Positions 1-8,872 of a stretch of 64,000 nt of DNA are shown here, one piece after another. Position 1 is the first letter of the stretch. Each line of letters opens with the position of its first letter. The notes beneath the pieces were generated by a model that was not told the DNA's origin, ran no database searches, and saw only the letters and a program-made list of their open reading frames with translations. The stretch lies in NCBI GenBank assembly GCA_964636705.1, contig CAZWUJ010000004.1, positions 113,662-177,661 of the forward strand, read 5' to 3'. This DNA is from VXRJ01 sp964636705. GTDB taxonomy: Bacteria; Acidobacteriota; Vicinamibacteria; Vicinamibacterales; UBA8438. The translations under genes were made by a program, and so were the position numbers.

Positions 1-2
1 TG

Positions 3-2294
3 TTGCAGCATGCCGCGCCGGCTGTCGCGCAGCTCGACGAGCTGCCGATCTCCGACGCGCTCTACGTCTACTACGAAGCGGAGAGCCGCACCCTTGAGAG
101 CGTCGCGATGATCCAGGGGGGAGCGGCCAGCTTCACCGGAGCGGGGAACCCGGAACGGGTGCGGGGCGCTCGCGTTACCGCGTCGTTCTTCGAGGTCGCG
201 CGCACCCAGCCGCGCTTCGGCCGGGCCTTCACGCGGGACGACGAGCGGGGTGATGCGCGGTGGGTCGCAATCCTGAGCGACGACCTGTGGCGGCGGCGGT
301 TCGGCGCCGATCCGGACGTGATTGGCCGCGTAGTGGACATCGACGGCGACCGGGTCGAGCTCGTAGGCGTCATGCCCCCCGGATTCGTCGTGCCGTCGCA
401 GCCTGACGCAGAGCTGTGGCGGCCGCTCCGCTTCAACCGGGCCGCGTTGCAGTTGGGGGCGTTCAGCGCGCAGGGCATCGGGCGGATGGCGGCGGACGTC
501 TCGCGGACGCAGGTTCAGGCGGAGCTCGAAACGCTGCTGTCGAGTCTGCCGGAGGTGTTTCCGGATCAGCAAGGCGCGGCGCAGTTCCTCGCGAACGCCG
601 GCTTCCGGCCGCTGGTACGCCCGGCGCGCGAGTTCGTGGTGGGCGACATCGGAACGACGCTCTGGTTCCTCCTCGGGGCGGTCGGATTCCTGCTGTTGAT
701 CGCCTGCGCGAATGTCGCCAACCTCTTTCTCGTCCGCTCGGAGGCGCGCGCCGGAGAGCTGGCGGTTCGCGCCGCGTTGGGGGAGACGCGCGGGCGCCTC
801 ACGAGGTCGCTGCTGCTCGAGAGCGTCGCGCTCGGCGTCGGGGGCGGACTCCTGGCCCTGCCGCTCGCCTGGGCCGCCGTCCGCCTCGTCGTCAGCATCG
901 GGCCCCCGAACCTGCCGCGACTGGAGGAAGTGTCGATAGACGGTGTCGTCCTCCTGTTCGGACTGGCGGTGTCGGTGGCGGCGGGCCTTCTGCTGGGGCT
1001 GCTGCCGGCGGTGCGGGCCGCGGCCGTCTCCGCCGCGGCGGCCCGGATGACGGAAGGCGCGCGCGCGGTTACCGGAGGGCGCCAGCGCCAGCTCCTGCGC
1101 CGGGGGCTGGTGGTGACGCAGATCGCCCTCGCGTTGTCCCTGCTCATCGGGTCCGGCCTCGCCGTCCGCTCGTACCAGCGGGTTGCCTCGGTCGACCCCG
1201 GATTCAATGCGGACAATCTCCTGAGCTTCGGGGTGGCGCTTCCCGAGCGCGAGTACGAAACGCCGGCGTCGCGCCTCAATTTCCATCGCGCGGTGGTCGA
1301 TCGCCTCGCCGCGCTGCCGGGGGTGACGGCCGCCGCGGCGGCTTCCACGCTGCCCTTCGGAGGGACGGCAGAGGCCGGCGGCCACGGCATCGAGGGGCGG
1401 CCGACCGACGAGAACGACATCCCGAACGTTTTCCTGATGAAGCAGATTTCACCGGGTTTCTTCGGCGCCCTGGGGATCGACGTGCTCGAAGGACGCGAGT
1501 TCGAAGCCCTCGACTCCGGCCGCGACGCGCCGATCGCCATCGTCTCGCGATCGCTGGCGGAGTCGACCTGGCCCGGGGAGAGCGCCATCGGCAAGGGGAT
1601 CCGGGCCGGTGGCCCGCCGAACGTCGAGGAGCGCGAAGCATGGTCACGCGTCGTCGGCGTGGTGGACGACGTGTACGAACTGGGCCTCAACGAGGATCCA
1701 CCGGAGATGGCCTACTACCCGTGGATCAGCCAGATCGCCGGCCGGGAACCGGTCTCGGCGGCGATGCGCTTCGTCGTTCGCGCGCCGGAGGCGGCCACCC
1801 TCGCGGGGGCGGTTCGTGACGTAGTAGCTGCCGTCGATCCGAACCTTCCCGTGTCGGAGGTCGCGACGCTGGATACCCTGATCGCCCGGTCTCATCAGGA
1901 CCGGGTATTCCTCATGGTTCTTCTGGCCGTCGCCGCCGCGCTGGCGCTGCTGCTCGGCGCGGTGGGCCTCTACGGTGTCGTCGCCTACGGGGTCGCGCAG
2001 CGGCGGCGCGAGCTCGCCATCCGGCTGGCGGTGGGTGCGGAGGCGTCCGACGTCAGCCGGCTTGTCGTCACGGAAGCAGCGTGGATGGCGACGGTGGGCG
2101 TGGTCGTCGGCATCGGCGCCGCCACCGTTCTTACGCGCCGGATGCAGGCGCTCCTGTACGAGACTAGTCCCGTCGATCCGGTCGTCTTCGTCGGCGTGTC
2201 GGCGGTCCTGATGGCCATCTGCCTCCTTGCGAGCTGGCTTCCGGCGCGGCGCGGCGCCCGGATCGACCCGATGGGCGCTCTCCGCGTCGAGTAG
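3..2294 (+). CDS. ABC transporter permease, duplicated MacB/FtsX (ADOP-like), 5' truncated by window
   Basis: Large inner-membrane permease of the MacB/FtsX superfamily in the duplicated form common in Acidobacteria. Two periplasmic MacB-PCD-like regions (start to about residue 200, and about 400-610) alternate with FtsX-type membrane blocks. Membrane segments are visible near residues 215-245, 265-340, 370-390 and 635-760. The signature ACANVANLFLVRS is near 235 and RRELAIRLAVGA near 670. The frame is open to the left edge and the first possible start is only a TTG, so the N-terminus lies outside the window. Such permeases usually lack an adjacent ATPase; their substrate is generally unknown. 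The gene ends 3 bases before the peptidase start. Confidence 0.85.
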   Translation: MQHAAPAVAQLDELPISDALYVYYEAESRTLESVAMIQGGAASFTGAGNPERVRGARVTASFFEVARTQPRFGRAFTRDDERGDARWVAILSDDLWRRRFGADPDVIGRVVDIDGDRVELVGVMPPGFVVPSQPDAELWRPLRFNRAALQLGAFSAQGIGRMAADVSRTQVQAELETLLSSLPEVFPDQQGAAQFLANAGFRPLVRPAREFVVGDIGTTLWFLLGAVGFLLLIACANVANLFLVRSEARAGELAVRAALGETRGRLTRSLLLESVALGVGGGLLALPLAWAAVRLVVSIGPPNLPRLEEVSIDGVVLLFGLAVSVAAGLLLGLLPAVRAAAVSAAAARMTEGARAVTGGRQRQLLRRGLVVTQIALALSLLIGSGLAVRSYQRVASVDPGFNADNLLSFGVALPEREYETPASRLNFHRAVVDRLAALPGVTAAAAASTLPFGGTAEAGGHGIEGRPTDENDIPNVFLMKQISPGFFGALGIDVLEGREFEALDSGRDAPIAIVSRSLAESTWPGESAIGKGIRAGGPPNVEEREAWSRVVGVVDDVYELGLNEDPPEMAYYPWISQIAGREPVSAAMRFVVRAPEAATLAGAVRDVVAAVDPNLPVSEVATLDTLIARSHQDRVFLMVLLAVAAALALLLGAVGLYGVVAYGVAQRRRELAIRLAVGAEASDVSRLVVTEAAWMATVGVVVGIGAATVLTRRMQALLYETSPVDPVVFVGVSAVLMAICLLASWLPARRGARIDPMGALRVE

Positions 2295-2297
2295 TTC

Positions 2298-4391
2298 ATG
2301 GCGAAGATCGCGTCAGCGCCGCTCGCCCCGCGGAAACCCCACCGCCACGAGAAGCATGGCGACGTGCGGGAGGACGACTACTACTGGCTGCGCGAGCGGG
2401 AGAACCCGGAGGTCATCGACTATCTGACGGCGGAGAACGCCTGGACCGATGCCGCGATGGCGCACACGGCGGGCCTTCAGGACGCGTTGTTCGAAGAGAT
2501 CAAGGGGCGGATCAAGCAGACCGACATGTCGGTGCCGTACCGCGATGGCGCCTACCGCTATCACGTCCGGTACGAGGATGGGCGCGAGTACGAGATCCAC
2601 GGCCGGGTCCGGATCGACGCTGCGGAGGCATCGGACGCGACGGAACCGGCCGCGGGCCCGCCGCCGGGCGAGCAGCTCCTGCTCGACGTCAACCGGGTGG
2701 CCGAGGGGCACGAGTTCTGCGCGGTCAGTGCGCTGGAGGTAAGTCCGAATGATCGGCTGCTGGCCTACGCTGTCGATACGGTGGGCCGCCGCCAGTACGC
2801 CATCCGCGTGCGCGACCTCGAGACGGGCGACGACCTGCCCGACGTCATCCCGGACGTTACCGCCAACGTCGCGTGGGCGGCGGACAGCCGGACGTTGCTC
2901 TATACCCGGCACGATCCGACGACGCTGCGTCCATACCAGGTGCTGCGCCATCGCCTGGGAGACGATCCGGCCAATGACCGGCTCGTATTCGAAGAGACCG
3001 ACGAGACGTTCGTGTGCGGCGTGTGGCGCAGCCGGTCGCGCCGGTACCTGCTGATCGGATCGTTCCAGACGATAACCACGGAGTACCGGCTGATCGATGC
3101 GTCGGATCCGGACGCCGAGCCGATTGTCTTTCTGGCTCGCGAGCGGGGCCACGAGTACGAGGTCGATCACTACCGCGGGCGGTTCTATGTCCGGACCAAC
3201 GCCGCCGCCGTCAACTTCCGGCTGATGGAGGCGGACGAGACGCGCATGGCGCGCGAAGCGTGGCGCGAGGTGGTTCCACACCGCGACGACGTGCTTCTCG
3301 AAGGCTTCGAGCTGTTCCGCGACCACCTCGTGCTGGCCGAGCGCGGTGATGGCCTCACGCAGCTCTCGGTCCGTCCCTGGAGCGGCAGGGCGCCACATGC
3401 GATCGCCTTCGGCGAGGCGGCGTACGTGGCTTCAATCGACACGAACCGCGATCCCGAGACGACGACTCTGCGGTTTCACTTCAGCTCGATGGCGACGCCG
3501 TCGTCGATCTACGACTACGACATGGCGACGCGGGAGCGCACGCTGCTGAAGCGCGAGGAGGTGCTCGGCGATTTCGATCCGGCGCGCTACGAGACGCTCC
3601 GCGTCATGGCGACGGCGGTGGACGGCGCCCGGATCCCGATCTCGCTGGTCCGCCGGCGCGGGGCGGGCCGTGACGGGCCGGCGCCGCTGCTCCTGTATGG
3701 CTACGGCTCGTACGGCATCAGCATGGAGCCGGCGTTCCGGTCGTCCCGCCTCAGCCTGCTCGATCGCGGCATGACCTATGCCATCGCCCACGTCCGCGGC
3801 GGGCAGGAGATGGGCCGCCCCTGGTACGACGCGGGCAAGCTGATGCGGAAGAAGAACACCTTCACCGACTTCATCGCCTGCGCCGAGCATCTGCTGGCGG
3901 AAGGGCATGCGGACCCCGAGCGTCTCTACGCGATGGGAGGCAGCGCCGGCGGCCTCCTCATGGGCGCCATCATCAACCTGCGTCCGGAGCTCTTCCATGG
4001 CGTCGTCGCGCAGGTTCCGTTCGTGGATGTCGTCACGACGATGCTGGACGAGAGCATCCCGCTGACCACCGGCGAGTACGACGAGTGGGGCAACCCCAAC
4101 GATCCCGACGCGTACGCCTACATCCGCTCGTACTCGCCCTACGACAGCATGGTCCCCGTCGCCTGGCCGCATCTGCTGGTGATGGCGGGGCTTCACGACT
4201 CGCAGGTGCAGTACTGGGAACCCGCCAAGTGGGTGGCCCGCCGCCGGGCCATCGCGCCCGCTGACGGGCGCCGTCTGCTTCTCCGGACCAACATGGACGC
4301 CGGTCACGGCGGCGCCTCGGGCCGCTACCGGCAATACCGCGAAATCGCGCTCCAATACGCGTTCCTGCTCGACCTCGCGGGAGCAGTGTGA
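2298..4391 (+). CDS. ptrB: S9 family peptidase, oligopeptidase B-like
   Basis: Serine oligopeptidase of the prolyl oligopeptidase clan, likely cleaving short peptides after basic residues in the cytoplasm or periplasm; no signal peptide is visible. The N-terminal about 400 residues form the seven-bladed propeller, opening with the family-typical HGDVREDDYYWLRERENPEV. The C-terminal alpha/beta-hydrolase carries the nucleophile in GGSAGG (Ser about 549), an Asp in GLHDSQVQYWEP (about 634) and the His in GHGGASGR. The length of 697 residues is normal for oligopeptidase B. It starts 3 bases after the permease stop. The subtype (B rather than another S9A member) is inferred from overall style. Confidence 0.88.
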   Translation: MAKIASAPLAPRKPHRHEKHGDVREDDYYWLRERENPEVIDYLTAENAWTDAAMAHTAGLQDALFEEIKGRIKQTDMSVPYRDGAYRYHVRYEDGREYEIHGRVRIDAAEASDATEPAAGPPPGEQLLLDVNRVAEGHEFCAVSALEVSPNDRLLAYAVDTVGRRQYAIRVRDLETGDDLPDVIPDVTANVAWAADSRTLLYTRHDPTTLRPYQVLRHRLGDDPANDRLVFEETDETFVCGVWRSRSRRYLLIGSFQTITTEYRLIDASDPDAEPIVFLARERGHEYEVDHYRGRFYVRTNAAAVNFRLMEADETRMAREAWREVVPHRDDVLLEGFELFRDHLVLAERGDGLTQLSVRPWSGRAPHAIAFGEAAYVASIDTNRDPETTTLRFHFSSMATPSSIYDYDMATRERTLLKREEVLGDFDPARYETLRVMATAVDGARIPISLVRRRGAGRDGPAPLLLYGYGSYGISMEPAFRSSRLSLLDRGMTYAIAHVRGGQEMGRPWYDAGKLMRKKNTFTDFIACAEHLLAEGHADPERLYAMGGSAGGLLMGAIINLRPELFHGVVAQVPFVDVVTTMLDESIPLTTGEYDEWGNPNDPDAYAYIRSYSPYDSMVPVAWPHLLVMAGLHDSQVQYWEPAKWVARRRAIAPADGRRLLLRTNMDAGHGGASGRYRQYREIALQYAFLLDLAGAV

Positions 4392-4472
4392 TTCCCTTGC
4401 CGGCAGTCGCCGACTAGCGGATCGACGTTGCAGCATATACCATGAAAAATATCATCTTCTGTGTGTATTATC

Positions 4473-5648
4473 ATGGATATTGTGACGCGTCAGATGATTC
4501 CCCGACTTGCACGGGATGCAGTCGCACAGGCGCTCGAACGCTCGCCCGTAGTTGCCATCGTCGGCCCGCGCCAGTGCGGCAAGACCACCCTGGCCCGGCA
4601 ACTGGTGGCCGCCGGCTCAGCCAACTACTTCGATCTGGAGGATCCCGTCAGCCTGGGCCGGCTGGACGAGCCGCTTACCGCGCTTCGAGATCTCTCCGGG
4701 ATCGTGGTCATCGACGAAGTACAGCATCGGCCTGACCTGTTTCCCATTCTTCGCGTGCTGGCCGATCGCGAGGTCAATCCGGCACGCTTCCTCGTCCTTG
4801 GCAGCGCCGGCCCCAGTCTGCTGCGCCAGAGCGCGGAATCACTGGCCGGTCGTGTCGAGTACATCGAACTCACGGGTCTTCAGGTAGCCGAGGTCGGCGC
4901 CGTGCGGATGGATCGATTGTGGATCCGGGGAGGTTCTCCGAAATCGTTCCTGGCTGGCACGGAGGCCAACAGTCTGGCGTGGCGGAAATCGTTCCTCCGG
5001 ACGTTCGTCGAGCGCGATCTTCCGCAGTTCGGCGCTCAGCTCAGTCCGCTTGTCCTGCATCGGCTGCTGGCCATGATCGCGCACTACCACGGGCAGATCG
5101 CCAACGTCGCGGAGCTGGCGGGAGCACTCAACGTGAGTCAGGGAACCGTGCGGCGCTACCTGGATCTCCTGCATGACCTTTTCCTGATTCGACAGTTGCG
5201 TCCATGGCACGAGAACCTGGGCAAGCGCCAGGTCAAGCGCCCCAAGGTCTACCTTCGCGACAGCGGCCTGTACCACCACCTGATCGGCGTCGGAACGATG
5301 TCCGCGCTGCAGCAGCATCCGCGCATTGGCGCGTCGTGGGAGGGGTTCATTCTGGAGAAGGTGATTGCCGAGGCGCTGCCGGACGAAGCCTGTTTCTGGG
5401 CAACCCACAACGGCGCCGAGCTTGACCTGCTTCTGTTGGGTCACGGCCTGCGGGTCGGGGTCGAAATCAAGCGGATCGACGCGCCGCGCCGAACCCGGTC
5501 GATGTCGGTAGCGCTGGAAGACCTCCGTCTGGATGCGCTCTTCGTGGTCTATCCGGGAGACCTGCGATACCGGATCGATGACCGGATCACTGCCGTCCCG
5601 GCTACCATGCACTTGGCGCCGTTCCAAGCGACGGGCAACGTGATCTAG
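4473..5648 (+). CDS. ATP-binding protein, AAA with DUF4143
   Basis: P-loop ATPase of the AAA_14/DUF4143 family. The Walker A motif is GPRQCGKTT (about residues 31-39) and Walker B is IVVIDEVQ (about 75-82). A C-terminal DUF4143 region has the nuclease-fold-like NGAELDLLL and ends in a propeller-free tail. Molecular role is unknown; these genes are mobile and scattered in bacteria. The start is uncertain: an in-frame GTG lies 12 bases upstream and another ATG 21 bases downstream. The preceding 70 bases are strikingly AT-rich for this genome, consistent with a promoter and possibly with acquisition by transfer. Confidence 0.8.
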   Translation: MDIVTRQMIPRLARDAVAQALERSPVVAIVGPRQCGKTTLARQLVAAGSANYFDLEDPVSLGRLDEPLTALRDLSGIVVIDEVQHRPDLFPILRVLADREVNPARFLVLGSAGPSLLRQSAESLAGRVEYIELTGLQVAEVGAVRMDRLWIRGGSPKSFLAGTEANSLAWRKSFLRTFVERDLPQFGAQLSPLVLHRLLAMIAHYHGQIANVAELAGALNVSQGTVRRYLDLLHDLFLIRQLRPWHENLGKRQVKRPKVYLRDSGLYHHLIGVGTMSALQQHPRIGASWEGFILEKVIAEALPDEACFWATHNGAELDLLLLGHGLRVGVEIKRIDAPRRTRSMSVALEDLRLDALFVVYPGDLRYRIDDRITAVPATMHLAPFQATGNVI

Positions 5649-5657
5649 GATGAAGGC

Positions 5658-6938
5658 ATGAAGACGATGCAGCGGAAGATGGTGTGCCTCCTCGTTCTGT
5701 TGATGGCGGGCGGGGCCGTGGCGGTTCCCACCTCGGCCGAGAACTGGCCGAACTGGCGCGGTCCGACCCGGGACGGGCTGAGCTCCGAGACCGGGCTGCC
5801 GGTCGAGTGGGACACGGAACGTAACGTCGCCTGGAAGCTGGAGATGCCGGCCCGGTCGGGCTCCACGCCCGTCATCTGGAACGAACGGATCTTCCTGAAC
5901 GTGGCGGTGGACGACGACAACATCGAGCTCTGGGTGCTCGACCGGGCGGATGGGACCATGCTGTGGCGGCGCCACCTGAGCGACGGGAACCGGCGGCTGC
6001 AGAAGCAGAACCTGTCCTCGCCGTCCCCGGTGACCGATGGCGAGCGGGTCTGGGTGATGACGGGCACCGGGATCCTGACGGCGTTCGACTTCGAGGGTAA
6101 CGAGCTGTGGCGGCGCGACATTCAGGAATCGTACGGACGGTTCGGCCTGAACTGGGGCTATGCGTCGTCGCCGCTGTTGTACGAGGGGGCGCTCTACGTC
6201 CCCGTGCTGCACGGGATGCGCACCGACGATCCGTCGTATCTCTTGCGGATTGATGCCGCGACGGGCGAGACGACGTGGCGCGTGGAGCGCCCGACCCTGG
6301 CGCGGCGCGAGTCGCCGGACTCCTACATCACGCCGGCCGTGCTTCAGTACGACGGCGTTACCGAGATCGTCATCACCGGCGGGGACGCGGTGACCGGGCA
6401 CGATCCCGACACCGGCGAGGAGCTGTGGCGCGCCGACGGACTCAACCCGCGGCGCGAAGGCAACTACCGGATCGTCGCTTCGCCCGTTGTCCACGACGGC
6501 GTCATCTACGCGCCGACCCGCATCCGGCCGATGCTCGTGCTGCGGCCGGGCGGCCGGGGCGACGTGCTCGAGACGCACGTGATCTGGCAGACCAACGACG
6601 GGCCTGACGTCCCGACGCCGGTCAGCGACGGCGAGTACCTCTATGTCGTGAACGACCGCGGCATCGTCTTCGTCAAGGACGCGAAGACCGGCGAGCCGGT
6701 CTACGGGCCGCAGCGGCTGGCCCGCGGCACCTACAGCGCGTCGCCGGTGCTGGCCGATGGGAAGATCTACATAACGAACGAGAACGGCGTCACCTCGGTC
6801 TTCCGCGATGGGCCGGAGTTCGAGCTGCTGGCCGAGAACGACTTCGACGAGTACACCCTCAGTTCGCCCGCGATCTCCGACGGGCAGATCTTCATGCGCA
6901 CGACCGGCCACCTCTACGCCATCGGCGAGCGCCGATGA
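5658..6938 (+). CDS. PQQ-binding-like beta-propeller protein, secreted
   Basis: Exported propeller protein of the PQQ-like/BamB-type repeat family. The N-terminus is a signal peptide (basic start, then a hydrophobic stretch to about residue 25, cleavage near TSAENW). It is followed by WPNWRGPTRDG, the usual opening of planctomycete/acidobacterial PQQ-like proteins. Repeats with G-x-x-x-W-R-x-x blades (for example TGEELWRADG, EGNELWRRD) cover the rest. No dehydrogenase catalytic motif is obvious, so an enzymatic role is not claimed. The stop overlaps the next start (ATGA), so it is probably co-transcribed with DUF3311 and the symporter. Confidence 0.78.
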   Translation: MKTMQRKMVCLLVLLMAGGAVAVPTSAENWPNWRGPTRDGLSSETGLPVEWDTERNVAWKLEMPARSGSTPVIWNERIFLNVAVDDDNIELWVLDRADGTMLWRRHLSDGNRRLQKQNLSSPSPVTDGERVWVMTGTGILTAFDFEGNELWRRDIQESYGRFGLNWGYASSPLLYEGALYVPVLHGMRTDDPSYLLRIDAATGETTWRVERPTLARRESPDSYITPAVLQYDGVTEIVITGGDAVTGHDPDTGEELWRADGLNPRREGNYRIVASPVVHDGVIYAPTRIRPMLVLRPGGRGDVLETHVIWQTNDGPDVPTPVSDGEYLYVVNDRGIVFVKDAKTGEPVYGPQRLARGTYSASPVLADGKIYITNENGVTSVFRDGPEFELLAENDFDEYTLSSPAISDGQIFMRTTGHLYAIGERR

Positions 6939-7204
6939 CTCGACCGTCGCGCGCGACGTCCTGGCTGCTTGGGACCGCCGCCGCGGCGCTCTACCTGCTG
7001 CATCAGGACTATTGGTTCTGGGACAGCGCACGCCCCCTGGTGTTCGGTTTCCTGCCGATCGGCCTCTTCTATCACGCCGTCTATTCGCTGGCCGCCGCGG
7101 TGTTGATGTGGGGGCTGGTCCGCTACGCGTGGCCGGGGCATCTGGAGGTTGAGGCAGACGCCGCCGAGGACGACCGCCCGCCGGCAGGGGAGCCGCGAAC
7201 GTGA
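6935..7204 (+). CDS. DUF3311-type small membrane protein
   Basis: Protein of 89 residues with two predicted membrane helices (about 8-25 and 37-67, the first weak) and an acidic cytoplasmic tail. Small proteins of this kind (DUF3311 and relatives) sit directly upstream of sodium:solute symporters and are thought to be accessory subunits. Here the order and the GTGA overlap with the symporter support that pairing. Assignment rests on size, topology and neighbour, not on a strong motif. Confidence 0.7.
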   Translation: MTRPSRATSWLLGTAAAALYLLHQDYWFWDSARPLVFGFLPIGLFYHAVYSLAAAVLMWGLVRYAWPGHLEVEADAAEDDRPPAGEPRT

Positions 7205-8844
7205 TCCCGGCCCTCGTCGTCATCGCCTACCTCGGCGTCGTCCTCTACATCGGCATCTTCGCGTTCCGCCGGGCGCCGGGCGGCGAGCAGGCGGAGGGTT
7301 ACTTTCTCGCCAACCGTTCGCTCGGCCAGTACGTCTTCCTGCTGTCGCTCTTCGGCACCAACATGACGGCGTTCACCATCCTGGGATCGGCGGGGCACGC
7401 CTTCGCCAACGGCGTCGTCACCTACGGCCTGATGGGATCGTCGTCCGCGTTCATCATTCCGTTGACGCTCTACCTGTTCGGCACGCGCGTCTGGGCCCTC
7501 GGCAAGCGCCATGGCTTCATGACGCCGGTGCAGATGTACCGGGACCGCTGGGAGTGCGGTCACATCGGCACGGCCATCTTCGCGTTGCAGGCGGCGCTGC
7601 TCGTGCCCTACATCGTCATCGCGGTGATGGGAGGCGGGACGACGCTCAGCGCGGTGAGCGGCGGCGTCGTGCCGTACTGGTTCGGCGGGGCGATCGTCGC
7701 CGCGGTGGTGATGGGCTACGTCTTCTTCGGCGGCATGCGCGGCACGGCCTGGGTCAACACGTTCCAGACCGTCTTGTTCCTCACGTTCGGGGCGGCCGCC
7801 ATCATCTTCATCGGAGTCAGCATCGGCGGTTTTCCGCAGGCGATGGAGCGGCTGCTCGACTCGCCGGAGACCGCGCCGCTCCTCTCACGGGAGCGGATCC
7901 CGCCGCGGTTCTTCTTCAGCTACATGCTGATCCCGCTCTCGTCGATCATGTTCCCGCACATCTCCATCTTCTGCCTGACGGCGCGCCGGATGGGCCAGTT
8001 CCGGAAGACCGTCATCTTCTATCCGCTCTGCATCCTGGCCATCTGGCTGCCCTGCACGTTCCTGGGGCTGGCCGCCAACGCGATGTCGGACGTGCCGGCG
8101 ATCGACGGGAAGCTGGAAGCGCGCGCCGAGCTGGCGGCGGGGCGCGACTCACTGACGGCGGAAGAGACGGCGTCGCTCCAGCGCGAGGCGGCGGGCGACG
8201 ACGTCATCATCCTGATGCTGGAGTACTACGCGCCGCTCTGGCTCGCCGGCCTGCTCGGCGCCGGGATCATGGCCGCGGTGATGGCGAGCGACTCGCAGAT
8301 CCTGGCCCTCTCGACGATGTTCACGGAAGACGTCTTCACCTACTACGGGGGGACCTCCCGCTTCGGACCGGCCGTGCAGGTCCAGACGGGACGATTATTC
8401 GTCGTCCTGATCGCGCTGGTCGCCTATGTCATTGCCCTCAACGTATCGCCCGGCATCTTCGGTCTCGCCGTGCAGTACGCCTTCTCCGGCTTCGCGTCGA
8501 TGCTGCCGCTGCTCGTGGCGGCGCTTTTCTGGCGCGGCAGCACCAAGTGGGGGGCGCTCGCGGTGGTCGTCTGGACGGCGCTGACGATGGCGGGCGTCGC
8601 CCTGCTGCAGGCGGTCGTACCCGCTCCGCCGCCGGGGGTCATCGTCCCCGTGTGGACCGTCGGCGGCGCCGAGATCATCACGCGAACGCCGGGCGGCACC
8701 GACGTCCTCGGGTTCATGCCGGTGCTGCCGATGCTGCTCGGCTCGTCGCTGCTGATGGTGGTGGTCTCGTGGCTGACGCCAAAGCCGGCGGCGACGACGC
8801 TGACCCGCTACTTCGCGGAGCGGACCCAGCCACCGCGGGCCTGA
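7201..8844 (+). CDS. sodium:solute symporter family protein
   Basis: Inner-membrane secondary transporter of the SSS family, about 13 hydrophobic helices in 547 residues. Family features include the N-terminal helix followed by EGYFLANRSLGQYV, the GGMRGTAWVNTFQT segment near 180 and AAVMASDSQILALSTMFTEDVF near 360. It would import an organic solute with Na+; the substrate cannot be told from the sequence. The GTG start overlaps the DUF3311 stop by 4 bases, indicating translational coupling. Confidence 0.88.
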   Translation: MIPALVVIAYLGVVLYIGIFAFRRAPGGEQAEGYFLANRSLGQYVFLLSLFGTNMTAFTILGSAGHAFANGVVTYGLMGSSSAFIIPLTLYLFGTRVWALGKRHGFMTPVQMYRDRWECGHIGTAIFALQAALLVPYIVIAVMGGGTTLSAVSGGVVPYWFGGAIVAAVVMGYVFFGGMRGTAWVNTFQTVLFLTFGAAAIIFIGVSIGGFPQAMERLLDSPETAPLLSRERIPPRFFFSYMLIPLSSIMFPHISIFCLTARRMGQFRKTVIFYPLCILAIWLPCTFLGLAANAMSDVPAIDGKLEARAELAAGRDSLTAEETASLQREAAGDDVIILMLEYYAPLWLAGLLGAGIMAAVMASDSQILALSTMFTEDVFTYYGGTSRFGPAVQVQTGRLFVVLIALVAYVIALNVSPGIFGLAVQYAFSGFASMLPLLVAALFWRGSTKWGALAVVVWTALTMAGVALLQAVVPAPPPGVIVPVWTVGGAEIITRTPGGTDVLGFMPVLPMLLGSSLLMVVVSWLTPKPAATTLTRYFAERTQPPRA

Positions 8845-8872
8845 CATCGCAGCCAGGAGGGGCTCGCAGGCT

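Noticed and set aside
416..1819. Long plus-strand frame overlapping the permease
   Set aside because: Arg/Gly/Ala-rich translation without motifs, a GC-driven shadow of the real frame.
4839..7223. 794-codon minus-strand frame
   Set aside because: Runs antisense across the DUF4143 ATPase and propeller genes, both with clear domains; composition is shadow-like.
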